Under the pieces are notes generated by a model. That model was not told the DNA's origin. It searched no databases and was given only the letters and a program-made list of their open reading frames with translations. From NCBI RefSeq assembly GCF_043290135.1, contig NC_134701.1, positions 205,031,601-205,095,600 of the forward strand: a DNA stretch of 64,000 nucleotides, written 5' to 3'. How positions within the stretch are numbered: the first letter of the stretch is position 1; each line of letters starts with the position of its first letter. Origin of the DNA: Rhipicephalus microplus. Taxonomy: Eukaryota > Arthropoda > Arachnida > Ixodida > Ixodidae. Shown piece after piece: positions 22,528 to 32,350 of the stretch. The translations under genes were made by a program, and so were the position numbers.

Positions 22528-22969
22528 CTGAAAAGATAAATAGAAATAGAAAGAAATGAAATTCAGCAGCTCACACACATCGTGCGCACTGGTTTGATGC
22601 GAAGCAGTGAGATAGTAGCTGTTCATTTGGTATTTTTATATGAGTGAAGTGTTAGAAGATGAATTGACGTGTATGAAGTAGACCTGTGCACATCGTAGGC
22701 TTCCCAGACATGTCGACTACGCTGGCGTTTAAAAGCTAACTTAGGGTATCACGTAAGTTCAGCACTCACGCTAAAGCATAGATGCTTTATCATATTATCA
22801 GTATTATCGAAATGAAATGTTCTTCACGGTGTGATGATGTGAAGCTACCTAACTTTCGTTATCGTGTCAAACTGGGTTAGAGCAAATGTAGCTTGCCCAA
22901 TGTTATGTGATTCTTAAAGAGAAAAGAAGAGAAACGTGAGCCAAGTATCTGTCTGCTTCAAAGAGCGAC
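22528..22969. other. Unassigned DNA
   Basis: No feature is recognised. Confidence 0.4.
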
Positions 22970-23275
22970 ACCTCAACAGTAGCTCACGAGGGATGAGGGT
23001 AAGGAGGAATGAAAATGATAGGATTAAAAAGTAAATAAACAGAGGAAGGAGAGAGCGAGGTGCAGGGACAGCGAACGACAGAAAACAACGGAAGAGGAGA
23101 CGGGAAAGATGGACACGGTCGCAGGAGTCTGAGGACGGGGCACCACTCAGCGAGAGCTCTTGTCAGCGTCAGGAGATGGTGTAGGGTGAGCCAGTCGGCC
23201 AGAGCTGCGCTGTCGTCGGAGATCGCGGGGGCACAACCGGTCGGCACGAAATCCAGAGATCGAGTCCAGCTTGCT
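22970..23275 (-). mobile_element. Retroelement 3'-end repeat (family D), copy 1
   Basis: It shares about 300 bp with 40792-41173: acacctcaacagtagctcac, the agggacagcgaacgac run, and ggcacaaccggtcggcacg. On the minus strand a GC-rich part is followed by a pyrimidine-rich run and AT-rich end, as in a LINE 3' untranslated region. It has one copy of an internal unit that the other has twice. A (CT)n run follows at about 23327-23341. Confidence 0.6.
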
Positions 23276-23799
23276 CAATCAAGGGAATACACGTGCATTG
23301 TTTAGCAGATTGCTGTAGGAGTGGAGCTCTCTCTCTCTCTCTATCTGACACTGTAAACACAATTAACGTAAAGACGACCGTGTCATGAGAGTACATGGGC
23401 AATATACAGTACTTCGGTATTTAAAATTATGTAACCAGCACTAAAACACTGCAGAAGCAATTGACGTTGCACAGATTTAATGCCTGCCGAGATAATTTTC
23501 CCAAAACAGTTTTAAGCTCTAGCGTAGCTCGGGTGGCGGAGTACTTTACTTTTGCGCAGAATGCCTGGTTTGCCTTCTTGCTTTTGTCGTCAATTACATT
23601 TCTTGAACTAGTATGTTCAACGCAGCCACTGCTGCATTTTAATGATTTCACGTTTATATTGCGAATGTCATTTCTCACCCTTTCTGCGTAGATAAACTGT
23701 AAATCACTGAAGGCCTCCGCATTACAACCCGTGGTGTACGAGCATGTGCCACTTGTGAATGGAATAGTGGGTTACATGATTTATAAGACACAATTTCAA
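23276..23799. other. Unassigned DNA
   Basis: Short frames at 23427-23691 on both strands have no motif. Nothing else is seen. Confidence 0.4.
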
Positions 23800-23990
23800 C
23801 TTATTAGCGTTAAGGACCTCATTTCGCAGCAATTCCGGCGTCGGCGTCAGTGTCGGTGTTGGTTTTTGTGACCGAAAAATTGACAGCGATGCCAATAAAA
23901 GATGATAAAAATTTTGAGGTCACAGTGGGCATTGAACCAGAGTGAGATTTTTGCCTAAGCATGGTCACTGTCTTGAAGACGAATCAAGTG
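23800..23990 (-). mobile_element. tRNA-like repeat with GTC-rich tail
   Basis: On the minus strand a tRNA-like segment (TGGTTCAATGCCC at the box B position) is followed by ATTTTTATCATCTTTTATTGG and CACCGACACTGACGCCGACG. A similar GTC/GTT-rich minisatellite occurs at 26425-26465. It looks like another SINE-like tick repeat; the family is not identified. Confidence 0.35.
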
Positions 23991-24477
23991 GCTGGGGTGT
24001 GGCGCTTGTACTCACTACTTGAACGCAATGAAACGCTGAAGTACCATGTCACCGTGCAACGTGACTGAACTGTAGTTGACGTCCGACTGCTACCTTGCAT
24101 TTTGTGATCCATGTTTTGCACTTCATTTTTCATATTATTGTTTTTCACCATGCTCCCAGGGAAGTACACTAGCTCAGGTTCATATTTTTAAAATATTGCT
24201 TCTTAGAAAGCTATCTGGTCGCCTTCCTATATACAGGGGGTTTCAATAGACGTGTCCAATAATACTGAAAAAAACAGGAAAATGTATCGGCGAACTATCT
24301 GCTGCGTTCCCTTTACTGTGACAGAAGACATCTTGTGATGTGTACAAACAATACTTATGACAATATATAAAGAAATTCCAAGAATTAACTTTTCAACCAG
24401 TGGAAATAGGCGCTCGAGTTCAATGGACGAATTCATGTCCTACCTGTAAACCGGACGCTCACTTGGTTAACATCCTT
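23991..24477. other. Unassigned DNA
   Basis: ACAGGGGGTTTCAATAGACG at about 24233 could be a transposon terminus, but no matching inverted end was found. Confidence 0.35.
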
Positions 24478-24672
24478 GCCTTTCCTTGAAAAATCGGCTT
24501 GCTGCGCATACTTGAAAGAAAATAAATAGACAGATAGGAAAAGCGCAGACTAACAACTGTTTATTGGAGTTTTATGAAACGACAATAAACAGTTGGTCGT
24601 CCGCGCTCTTAACTATCTGCCATCTCGTTTTCCTTCAAGTTTGCACAGCAAGTCGATTTTTCAAGTACGAAC
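24478..24672. mobile_element. Two PLE-like 3' ends in inverted, head-to-head pair
   Basis: The left arm on minus and the right arm on plus both begin AATAAACAGTTG and run through GCGCTTTTCCTATCTG-like and TTTTCTTTCAAGT-like sequence to CAGCAAG. The arms meet around 24573/24585 with a spacer of about 12 bp. AATAAA..AGTTG..AGT-TGCGCTT matches the 3' ends of the PLE copies at 39170-39230 and 42195-42240. Each arm is a 5'-truncated 3' end, giving an inverted pair like the junction at 38827/38828. Confidence 0.55.
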
Positions 24673-26480
24673 CAACTAATCTGCAAAAAAGTATTGCCTT
24701 TCCTATTCTTGCTTTTTCTCTCTCTTCCCGTATGAAAGCCAGCCACTGGTAATCTCTGCGGAGCGATAAAGTCTTGCTAATTTAGCTGGCGAAACAGCAA
24801 CCGACCCACCAAAGAGTGCATTTGCCATTCCGAAAACACCCTGAATGACGACACTGTTTCTCTCATTTGGAAAGGAGATGAGCCCGCGTCATTGAGCAGC
24901 CATGTGGCAGGAAAGGGTCGCCGCGACACTAATTATTTACATTGATGGTTGATAACGGCAAAAGAAAGAGTGTCTTCATTGAGTGCGTTTTCGAAGTGAA
25001 TGGTAGATGTGCTGTTTGGCACGTTAGTTGTGGTTTCGCCAGCTAAGTTAGCCAAATTTCATCGCTTCGTGGTGATTGCAACTGGCACCCTTTAAAATTT
25101 AGAAAGTAACTATAGACTATTTGCATGAATGATTTGAATTTGCTCATTTGACTGGACCGCTCATTTCGTCTGGTTAAAAAGTTACTTTTTTCTATGTTTA
25201 CGTTTGCTGTGTTAATAATATTTGCACGCATCTTGAGATGCCCTCGGCCACAGTAGATGTAATGCCACGGGTAGGGCACTGGCACTTCCTCTCTTTATAG
25301 TTTAAACTATATTGGACATATTTCTAGCAACACCTTGCATAGCACATATCATCTCTTGAAAGAGAAAACATGTTGATTTTTTACGTCAGAACAACACGCG
25401 GTATATTTGCAAAGTGCCACAGACAGTTGTAGTGTGCTAACAGTAAAACTTAATGTGAATTTCTCTCAAAGCTGCTTCTGTTCCACAGAAAAACTTTATG
25501 TATTTCTCGTCTAATATATTTTGATGATTTTGTTCTTATCATGCTCCTTAGTCGTGAATCAGGTAGACGACGTTCCCATTTGGTTGCATGTTTGTGCCAT
25601 TATTTCATGATGAAAAACGTCAAATTTCTAGCCAATTTCAGCGAAGATTGCAACACTAGAGCTTATTCAAACGTAGTAATCAAATTATCCATGACTAACT
25701 TCAAATTGTTTATATGCGCAGTATTCTCCCTAGCACAAAAAAAGTTGGTACGATCAGGAAGAAAACCATAAATCACAAGCATTGTGAATAGTTGAATGGC
25801 AGAAGCGCCACAGTTCAGGGAGTGACTTATATTTCAACTATAGGCTACTTTTACACGGTGAAAGACGGCACACTTTTATTGAAACTAACAGAAAAGAATG
25901 CTCTTTTTCGCAACCTAAATAACGAAAATAAACATATATTTATGATGTGCTACGTATATACCCCTTCCTCCCCCTCCTCAGATATCCACCTTGTTCTGGG
26001 AGCAGATTTTATTTCATAGTGCTGGTGAATTCTTGGTGATAAACATTATGACGTGTACATTTTGCACATGCACTCCGGAAGCGCAAACCAATCCAGAGGA
26101 AGGTGAAAAAAACGTTTGCAGTTTTTTTTGTGTTGTTGATTGGTGTAGCTCTTTTTTTACATTGACTCATGCTTACGGGAACGAACGAGCCGCTGGAACT
26201 CTAAGTTAGGAATGCATCTGTATTTCCAACATCATCCTCGCATGACTTCGTAATCAGAACCTTTCCGTGTTGAACGTTGTTTCTAAAGTTCTTTTCGCCA
26301 AAGATATGCTAACATACAGGAGAAGCACACTTGCGCAGGGAGCATCATTAGTTGTGAAGATCAAATTGCCAACGTTTCTTCTTATTTTGTGATAAAAATT
26401 ATATGAACACTCCCAGCTGGATTTCGCCGCCGGTGTTGGCATGGGCGTCAACGTTGGCGTCAATGTCATGCACCGTATAT
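24673..26480. other. Unassigned AT-rich DNA
   Basis: No recognisable coding region. A GTC/GTT-type minisatellite lies at about 26425-26465, followed by AT-rich DNA that becomes the target of retrotransposon 2. Confidence 0.45.
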
Positions 26481-26502
26481 GTATACGTATCTATATATAT
26501 AT

Positions 26503-26688
26503 TGTAAGCACATTCCAAGCATTTGATCGTTCTCACTTGCACATACCCATCATCATCGTTCTCACTTGCACATACCCATCATCATCGTCCTCTCTCTTGG
26601 TGTGGTTCTGAGCGGAGCCAGACATCGCAGAATAAACGCTTCTGCTCGCCCTGCCTGCTCGCCGTACCTAGTCTGCCTGCGTCTTTCA
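26503..26688 (+). repeat. 5' LTR of retrotransposon 2
   Basis: Starts TGTAAGCACATT and ends GTCTTTCA; identical to 31682-31867. AATAAA lies at 26631-26636. Confidence 0.95.
26528..26585 (+). repeat. 29-bp tandem duplication inside the LTR
   Basis: Two exact units (26528-26556 and 26557-26585) beginning CGTTCTCACTTGCACATACC and ending CATCATCAT. The 3' LTR has the same pair. It lies in the U3 region, where enhancer duplications commonly occur. Confidence 0.9.
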
Positions 26689-26691
26689 GAG

Positions 26692-26712
26692 TGGTGGAAG
26701 TGCCGGGGTAAG
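26692..26712 (+). promoter_or_regulatory. Candidate primer-binding site
   Basis: TGGTGGAAGTGCCGGGG starts three bases after the 5' LTR and parallels TGGTGGAGGTGG in element 1. The priming tRNA is not identified. Confidence 0.5.
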
Positions 26713-26791
26713 ATCCCGACGTCCTCCTACGTTCATTTCCCACCTGGAGCTCCGATCTGGTCGCCGATTGCACCCAGCCACCCACACAGGT

Positions 26792-28078
26792 ATGCAGACA
26801 TCGGACCTAACGCCTAGCCCTAACGCTACAGCCCCTACGCCGGCGGCTGCCCGCTCTTCATCTACTGTCACCAGCCCTCAGCGCGAACCGCCCGTGTTCG
26901 CGGGTCTTCGCGGTGACGACGTCGAGGAATGGCTTGACCTTTACAACCGTGTGGGTTCAGCCAATCGATGGACCGAAGCAGAGAAACTGAGCTACCTTCC
27001 TTTCTATTTGACCAGCGTAGCCAAAACCTGGTATTTTAATCACGAAACTGACTTCGTTGATTGGTCGACCTTTGCCAACAAACTGCGACAAATATTCGGA
27101 TGCTCATCGGGTCGTTCCGAAGCCGCGAAACAGAAGCTGGCTGTGCGTCTACAACTGGCACATGAGTCGTACACTTCGTATATCGAGGATGTTTTGGCCC
27201 TCTGTCGCCGTGCGAATAAAGACATGACGGAAGATGAGCGCGTTCGCCACATCCTTAAAGGAATCGGCCCAATCGCATTCAACGCCTTGGCTGTTGGCAA
27301 TCCCGCTACGGTTAACGACGTCATTTCGACATGCCAACGCCTTGACCAGTTGCAGTCCCTTCGGCTTCAACAAGACAGTGATCCACGCCTGATGCCTCCC
27401 TCTGAATTAAAAACCCTTATCCGCACAATCATCCGGGAAGAACTTCGAGACCTTGAACAGCAGCGGTCCACTGTCGCCTCCGCTCCGTCTCCACCATTCG
27501 ACCTGCGGAATCTTGTTAAGCAGGAGTTAGCGGCAATGGCGACACCGACATCCCCGGTCGCTCCGCCAGCACGCCCGATGCCCACATACGCCGATGTGAC
27601 GCCCAGGTCGACACCGGCAGCACCGGTTGTTCAAACGGTAATGCCCACATATGCGGAGATCGCTGCGATTCCGCCTGCTCCCGGGGCATCTAGCTCTACG
27701 GATACTGCTAGTAGCCATTTGGCTGCTATGCGAGGTGGAATGACTGCTGCACCCTTGTATCCTCAGTGGCGTCAATCCCGTCCTGTTTGCTTTTACTGCG
27801 GTATACGAGGCCACATTTCTCGTTACTGCCGTCGCCGCCAGCAAGAGGAACGACGAGGCTATGCTGAGTTCGAACGAGACCGGTTCCGAAGACCAGATCT
27901 TTATGCTCCAGACACCTACCCGTCCGCGCAGTACCGGTCTCCGTCTCCTCCAGTGTCCCCTCGTCAACATCAGGAATACCGCTCCTCCAGACGACGCTCT
28001 CCATCGCCCTATCGCCGCTCCGCATCGCCGCTTCGTCCAATCATCTCCCGTCCTGTTGACCAATCTTCGGAAAACTAA
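26792..28078 (+). CDS. gag: Gag polyprotein of LTR retrotransposon 2
   Basis: 428 residues from ATG 26792 (MQTSDLTP); the frame extends upstream to a TTG at 26768, but this ATG is its first AUG. The capsid region (EEWLDLYNRVGSANRWTEA, KTWYFNH, SYTSYIEDVLALCRRANK) aligns with Gag of element 1 and fits Retrotrans_gag. A single CCHC knuckle, CX2CX4HX4C, spans residues 333-346 (CFYCGIRGHISRYC), followed by an Arg/Ser/Pro-rich tail. A Pro/Ala-rich linker with near-duplicate PTYADV/PTYAEI segments precedes the knuckle. The frame ends SEN-stop at the GGAAAAC site and overlaps the pol frame by about 19 bases. Confidence 0.95.
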   Translation: MQTSDLTPSPNATAPTPAAARSSSTVTSPQREPPVFAGLRGDDVEEWLDLYNRVGSANRWTEAEKLSYLPFYLTSVAKTWYFNHETDFVDWSTFANKLRQIFGCSSGRSEAAKQKLAVRLQLAHESYTSYIEDVLALCRRANKDMTEDERVRHILKGIGPIAFNALAVGNPATVNDVISTCQRLDQLQSLRLQQDSDPRLMPPSELKTLIRTIIREELRDLEQQRSTVASAPSPPFDLRNLVKQELAAMATPTSPVAPPARPMPTYADVTPRSTPAAPVVQTVMPTYAEIAAIPPAPGASSSTDTASSHLAAMRGGMTAAPLYPQWRQSRPVCFYCGIRGHISRYCRRRQQEERRGYAEFERDRFRRPDLYAPDTYPSAQYRSPSPPVSPRQHQEYRSSRRRSPSPYRRSASPLRPIISRPVDQSSEN

Positions 28079-28106
28079 GGATTGCAGTTTTTGGAGGGAA
28101 AACTGC
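28069..28106 (+). promoter_or_regulatory. Candidate -1 ribosomal frameshift signal
   Basis: GGAAAAC (28069-28075), gag stop TAA (28076-28078), 8-nt spacer, then an 8-bp hairpin GCAGTTTT (28084-28091) / AAAACTGC (28099-28106) with a 7-nt loop. The pol frame is open from 28060. All parts and spacings match element 1, although the intervening codons differ. Confidence 0.75.
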
Positions 28107-28149
28107 GTCCCGTCGACCAACAAAAATACCTCCTGTTCGCCCAGCTAAT

Positions 28150-31100
28150 ATGTTGTCAGTGATTATTGAAGGTATTCCTGTGCAAGCTCTCGTTGACACC
28201 GGTGCAACCACTTCTGTTTTGCGTAGTGACTTGTGCTCGCGCCTCCGTAAAGTCAGAACGCCCTATGTGGGACCTGTGTTGCGTGGGGCAAATAACGTGC
28301 TGATTCAACCTGACGGACAGTGTACGGCTCGTGTTTCTATTGATGGTATACGTCACCACATCGAGATGATTGTGTTGCCCACGTGCATTCATGAACTTAT
28401 CCTTGGTTGGGACTTTCTGCATTCTGCTTCCGCTGTTATATCCTTTAAAGAGAACGTCATTCACATAACGGATACAACGGATGCGCCCATTCCAGTTTCA
28501 TCACCCTCGATCTCCAACTTGGTCATTGTTGAAGACTGCGTCCTGCACCCTGGTCACGAACACGTGATAGCTGTCGCATCTACCCAAGTAACCGACGGTG
28601 ATGCACTTGTGGCTCCTTCGTTTCGCTGTACCTCCCGTGGAATTCTCGTCGCCTCTTGCCTCCTCCGGTTTTCCTCTGGCTGCGCTTTTCTGCCCGTTTC
28701 TAACACAACTGCAGAATCTGTGCTGCTGCCCAAGGGAATGACAGTGGCAAAGATTGACTTCTCTCCATTGACCTCCATCGCGACACTCTGCCCGTCTTCG
28801 TCACCAGTACCAGCTCCAGGTTCACGTTCTTTCCCTTTTCGACCTGTCATTGGTTCAGACCTCACACCAAAACAGTCTGAAGCACTATTGGCCCTTTTGG
28901 CTAAGCACAAAGCCTGCTTTGATAGCTGTACCACAACACTGAGTCAGACTTCCGCGGCTGTACATCGCATTGAAACCGACGGTTCTCGTGTGATACGCCG
29001 TCGCCCATATCGGGTTTCGCAATCAGAGAGAGAAATAATTGAAAAAGAAGTGAACGAGATGCTATCGCGAAATATAATACGACCTTCTTCGAGTTCCTGG
29101 GCATCTCCAGTCGTTTTAGTTAAAAAGAAGGATGGCTCTGTTCGTTTTTGCATTGACTACCGCGCGTTAAATAAGATCACACGCAAGGACGTATATCCTA
29201 TGCCTAGAATTGATGACGCTTTAGACACACTGCAAGGGGCGAACTATTTTTCGAGCCTTGACTTACGATCAGGTTACTGGCAAATCCCCATGAACGAGGC
29301 TGACAAAGAAAAAACTGCATTTGCCACACCGGACGGCCTTTATGAATTTAATGTAATGCCATTCGGCTTGTGCAACGCTCCAGCCACGTTTGAGCGAATG
29401 ATTGATACTGTTCTTCGTGGCCTAAAATGGAAGACCTGCCTCTGTTACTTAGATGATATCGTTGTTTTTTCAAGTACCTTTGCCCAACATCTTCAACGAT
29501 TAGACGAGGTGCTACAATGTCTCTCCAAGGCTGGCCTTCAGATAAATACAAAGAAGTGTACATTTGCCAGCAAAAGCATCAAAGTCCTCGGTCACGTCGT
29601 TTCCAAAGACGGAATCCAACCAGATCCCGAGAAGATCGCAGCTGTGCTACAGTTCCCTCGACCGTCCAACCAAAAGACGTTGCGCAGCTTTCTTGGTCTC
29701 GCGTCCTATTTTCGTCGCTTTATACGCAACTTTGCTACCTTAGCGGCTCCGCTAAATAAGTTATTGGCCACTGGTGCTCCTTTCTCATGGTCCAACGACT
29801 GCGAATCTGCATTTGAAATTTTGAAAGAACGCCTGACTTCCGGACCAGTGCTGCGCCACTTCGATGAGAGAGCGCCTACCATACTCCATACTGACGCAAG
29901 CGCACAAGGCATTGGAGCAGTCCTTCTGCAGCGTGATTCCACCTCTAAAGAGCAGGTTGTGGCCTACGCTAGCCGGACTCTGTCAACAGCTGAGCGGAAT
30001 TACACCATCACGGAGCAGGAGTGCTTGGCTATCGTATGGTCGATACAGAAATTCCGCCCGTATCTCTACGGTCGGCACTTCACCATCATCACCGACCACC
30101 ACGCACTCTGTTGGCTTTCATCAATGAAGAATATGTCAGGACGTCTTGCGCGCTGGATACTGCGCTTACAAGAGTACGACTTTACAGTTACGTACAAGTC
30201 TGGCAAATGTCATCATGATGCCGACGCGCTGTCCCGGTGCCCACTTTCGCTCTCTCGTGACAATACGTCCACCGCATCGCGTTCGAATGACTCTGACACC
30301 CAGCTTGCCTCACAACACGTATCGCTCGCATCGCTGGATCCAATGCAGCTATCTTCGAACTCCGATTTACGTTCACTTCAGCTGGCAGATTCCTACTGTC
30401 GGTCTTTCATTGATCGCCTTCGCGGTGTCACTAAACCACCCAACAGCCGCTTGCGACGCCAGCTTCGACAATTTCGCCTTCAGGACGGTGTGCTTAAGCG
30501 CTACATTTACCATCCCACCGGTAACAAGTGGGTGCCAGTTCTTCCCCGCTGCCTTCGTCTTCGAGTTTTGGAAGCATTCCACGATGATATTGCTGCCGGT
30601 CATCTAGGCTTCCACAAGACCTACGATCGCATCAAGACGCGCTGCTTCTGGCCTGGCTTGTCCACAACGGTGGCCAAATACGTGGGCTCGTGCGCGTTGT
30701 GTCAGCACCGCAAGCGATCCACATCCCCGCCTGCTGGTTTCCTTCAGCCTCTTCCCTGTCCCACCACACCATTCGAATTTGTCGGAATAGACTTGTATGG
30801 TCCTTTGCCGTTGACACCTTCCGGTCACCGTTGGATCGTCACTGCAGTCGACCATCAAACAAGATACGCCGAGACTTCACCTCTTCATTCTGCTACCGCC
30901 ACAGAAATCGCCAATTTTTTCTTGAACTCCATCGTCTTGCGCCACGGAGCCCCTCGCGTCCTTTTGAGTGACCGTGGCAAAGCCTTCCTTTCCAAGGTCC
31001 TGGATGAAGTCCTGCAGGCGTGCAATACAGTCCATAAAACCACTTCTACATACCATCCGCAAACGAATGGCCTTACCGAGCGCTTCCACCGAACACTCTC

Positions 31101-31638
31101 TGACATGATATCGATGTACTTGCATCCTGACCACAAAAATTGGGATAACATTTTACCGTTTGTCACCTTCGCATACAATACTGCGGTACAACGATCAACT
31201 GGCTACAGCCCGTTTTTTCTCGTGTACGGCCGATCTGCCTCCTCGGTCTTCGACACGGCATTTTTCTTTGCACCGGCTCCAAGCAGTACCTCGCTCCCAG
31301 AAGAGTTCGCAGCCCGAGTCACACAATGCCGTGAAATTGCTCGCAAAAACACGGAAGCAACCCAAAAGGAGAGAAAACATCGCTGTGATAAAAAACGACG
31401 CGACGTGGCCTTTAATGCTGGCGATAAGGTTTTACTATGGACCCCGGTTCGAGCGTCGGGCCTTTGCGAGAAATTTCTTCACCGGTATGTTGGCCCATAC
31501 ACCGTTGTACGACAGACATCTCCAGTTAACTACCTCGTCACCCCGCTTCAGTCTGTCACTGACCGCCGTCTGCGCAGCACGGAAATAGTTCACGTCTCAC
31601 GCATGAAGCCTTTTGTTACTCGTTCGGCCGATCTCTGA
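28150..31638 (+). CDS. pol: Pol polyprotein of LTR retrotransposon 2 (PR-RT-RH-IN)
   Basis: 1162 residues from the first ATG; the open frame begins at 28060 and is probably entered by -1 frameshift. Aspartic protease DTGA at residues 16-19; reverse transcriptase with DYRALNKI, MPFGLCNAPATFERM and YLDD at 433-436; RNase H with HTDASAQGIGAVLL and TEQECLAIVW; integrase zinc finger H811, H818, C848, C851; DDE core Asp881, Asp941, Glu977 with DD35E spacing; GPY at 1115-1117. Every catalytic residue is present and the frame is unbroken. The product would copy element RNA into DNA and integrate it. The C terminus has no chromodomain, and no env follows. Confidence 0.97.
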   Translation: MLSVIIEGIPVQALVDTGATTSVLRSDLCSRLRKVRTPYVGPVLRGANNVLIQPDGQCTARVSIDGIRHHIEMIVLPTCIHELILGWDFLHSASAVISFKENVIHITDTTDAPIPVSSPSISNLVIVEDCVLHPGHEHVIAVASTQVTDGDALVAPSFRCTSRGILVASCLLRFSSGCAFLPVSNTTAESVLLPKGMTVAKIDFSPLTSIATLCPSSSPVPAPGSRSFPFRPVIGSDLTPKQSEALLALLAKHKACFDSCTTTLSQTSAAVHRIETDGSRVIRRRPYRVSQSEREIIEKEVNEMLSRNIIRPSSSSWASPVVLVKKKDGSVRFCIDYRALNKITRKDVYPMPRIDDALDTLQGANYFSSLDLRSGYWQIPMNEADKEKTAFATPDGLYEFNVMPFGLCNAPATFERMIDTVLRGLKWKTCLCYLDDIVVFSSTFAQHLQRLDEVLQCLSKAGLQINTKKCTFASKSIKVLGHVVSKDGIQPDPEKIAAVLQFPRPSNQKTLRSFLGLASYFRRFIRNFATLAAPLNKLLATGAPFSWSNDCESAFEILKERLTSGPVLRHFDERAPTILHTDASAQGIGAVLLQRDSTSKEQVVAYASRTLSTAERNYTITEQECLAIVWSIQKFRPYLYGRHFTIITDHHALCWLSSMKNMSGRLARWILRLQEYDFTVTYKSGKCHHDADALSRCPLSLSRDNTSTASRSNDSDTQLASQHVSLASLDPMQLSSNSDLRSLQLADSYCRSFIDRLRGVTKPPNSRLRRQLRQFRLQDGVLKRYIYHPTGNKWVPVLPRCLRLRVLEAFHDDIAAGHLGFHKTYDRIKTRCFWPGLSTTVAKYVGSCALCQHRKRSTSPPAGFLQPLPCPTTPFEFVGIDLYGPLPLTPSGHRWIVTAVDHQTRYAETSPLHSATATEIANFFLNSIVLRHGAPRVLLSDRGKAFLSKVLDEVLQACNTVHKTTSTYHPQTNGLTERFHRTLSDMISMYLHPDHKNWDNILPFVTFAYNTAVQRSTGYSPFFLVYGRSASSVFDTAFFFAPAPSSTSLPEEFAARVTQCREIARKNTEATQKERKHRCDKKRRDVAFNAGDKVLLWTPVRASGLCEKFLHRYVGPYTVVRQTSPVNYLVTPLQSVTDRRLRSTEIVHVSRMKPFVTRSADL

Positions 31639-31662
31639 CTGGCGGCCAGGTTGGCCGCTTCG

Positions 31663-31681
31663 CAGAGGGGGGGGGGGAAAT
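31663..31681 (+). promoter_or_regulatory. Polypurine tract of retrotransposon 2
   Basis: CAGA followed by eleven G residues, then AAAT, directly before the 3' LTR. Confidence 0.8.
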
Positions 31682-31867
31682 TGTAAGCACATTCCAAGCA
31701 TTTGATCGTTCTCACTTGCACATACCCATCATCATCGTTCTCACTTGCACATACCCATCATCATCGTCCTCTCTCTTGGTGTGGTTCTGAGCGGAGCCAG
31801 ACATCGCAGAATAAACGCTTCTGCTCGCCCTGCCTGCTCGCCGTACCTAGTCTGCCTGCGTCTTTCA
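31682..31867 (+). repeat. 3' LTR of retrotransposon 2
   Basis: Identical in length and sequence to the 5' LTR. Followed by ATATATATATG. Confidence 0.95.
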
Positions 31868-31997
31868 ATATATATATATGAAAGCGAGAGAAAGAAAAAG
31901 AAATCAAGAAAAATACTCTGGCGCAATGGAATCAAACGTGGGACCTCCGCATCCTGAGTGCGATGTGTTAACCACCGAGCCATCGAGGGGTACAATT
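31868..31997 (-). mobile_element. tRNA-derived SINE whose AT tail was hit by retrotransposon 2
   Basis: Minus strand: tRNA-like head with box A GGCTCGGTGGTTAAC and box B-like GTTTGATTCC, then TATTTTTCTTGATTTC, a CTTTCTCTC run and (AT)n. The AT run continues on the far side of the LTR element, so retrotransposon 2 inserted into the SINE tail. Confidence 0.6.
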
Positions 31998-32110
31998 TTC
32001 AACGCTCAAACGGTAAGTTATTTATGCCTACCATATAGCGCTGTTGACGGGCGTCTCGGGGGAGAACTTTCTTGTTTTCAGCATTATCTGTAGGATGGCG
32101 CAATGAGCGC

Positions 32111-32350
32111 CCCGCCGTGGTGGTCTAGTGGCTAAGGTACTCGGCTGCAGACCCGCGGGTCGCGGGCTCGAATCCCGGCTGCGGCGGCTGCATTTCCGAT
32201 GGAGGAGGAAACGTTGTAGGCCCGTGTGCTCAGATTTGGGAGCACGTTAAAGAACCCCAGGTGGTCCAAATTTCCGGAGCCCTCCACTACGGCGCTCTCT
32301 CATAATCAAATGGTGGTTTTGGGACGTTAAACCCAACATGTCAATGTCAG
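32111..32350 (+). mobile_element. Full-length Ruka-type SINE with perfect target-site duplication
   Basis: Complete head (CCGCCGTGGTGGTCTAGTGG, box B GGTCGCGGGCTCGAATCCC), body and short AT-rich tail. The exact 15-bp duplication TGGCGCAATGAGCGC flanks it at 32096-32110 and 32351-32365. It is the best preserved copy here. Confidence 0.97.

Larger units (their letters stand above)
26503..31867 (+). mobile_element. Complete, intact Ty3/mdg4-like LTR retrotransposon 2
   Basis: A 5.37-kb element with two identical 186-bp LTRs, gag, pol in the -1 frame and a G-rich polypurine tract. It is clearly related to retrotransposon 1 in both proteins but has different LTRs, so it is a sister family. It sits in an (AT)n tract, so the target duplication (ATAT or longer) cannot be delimited exactly. 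Identical LTRs and undamaged frames indicate a very recent insertion that may still be competent. Confidence 0.97.
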
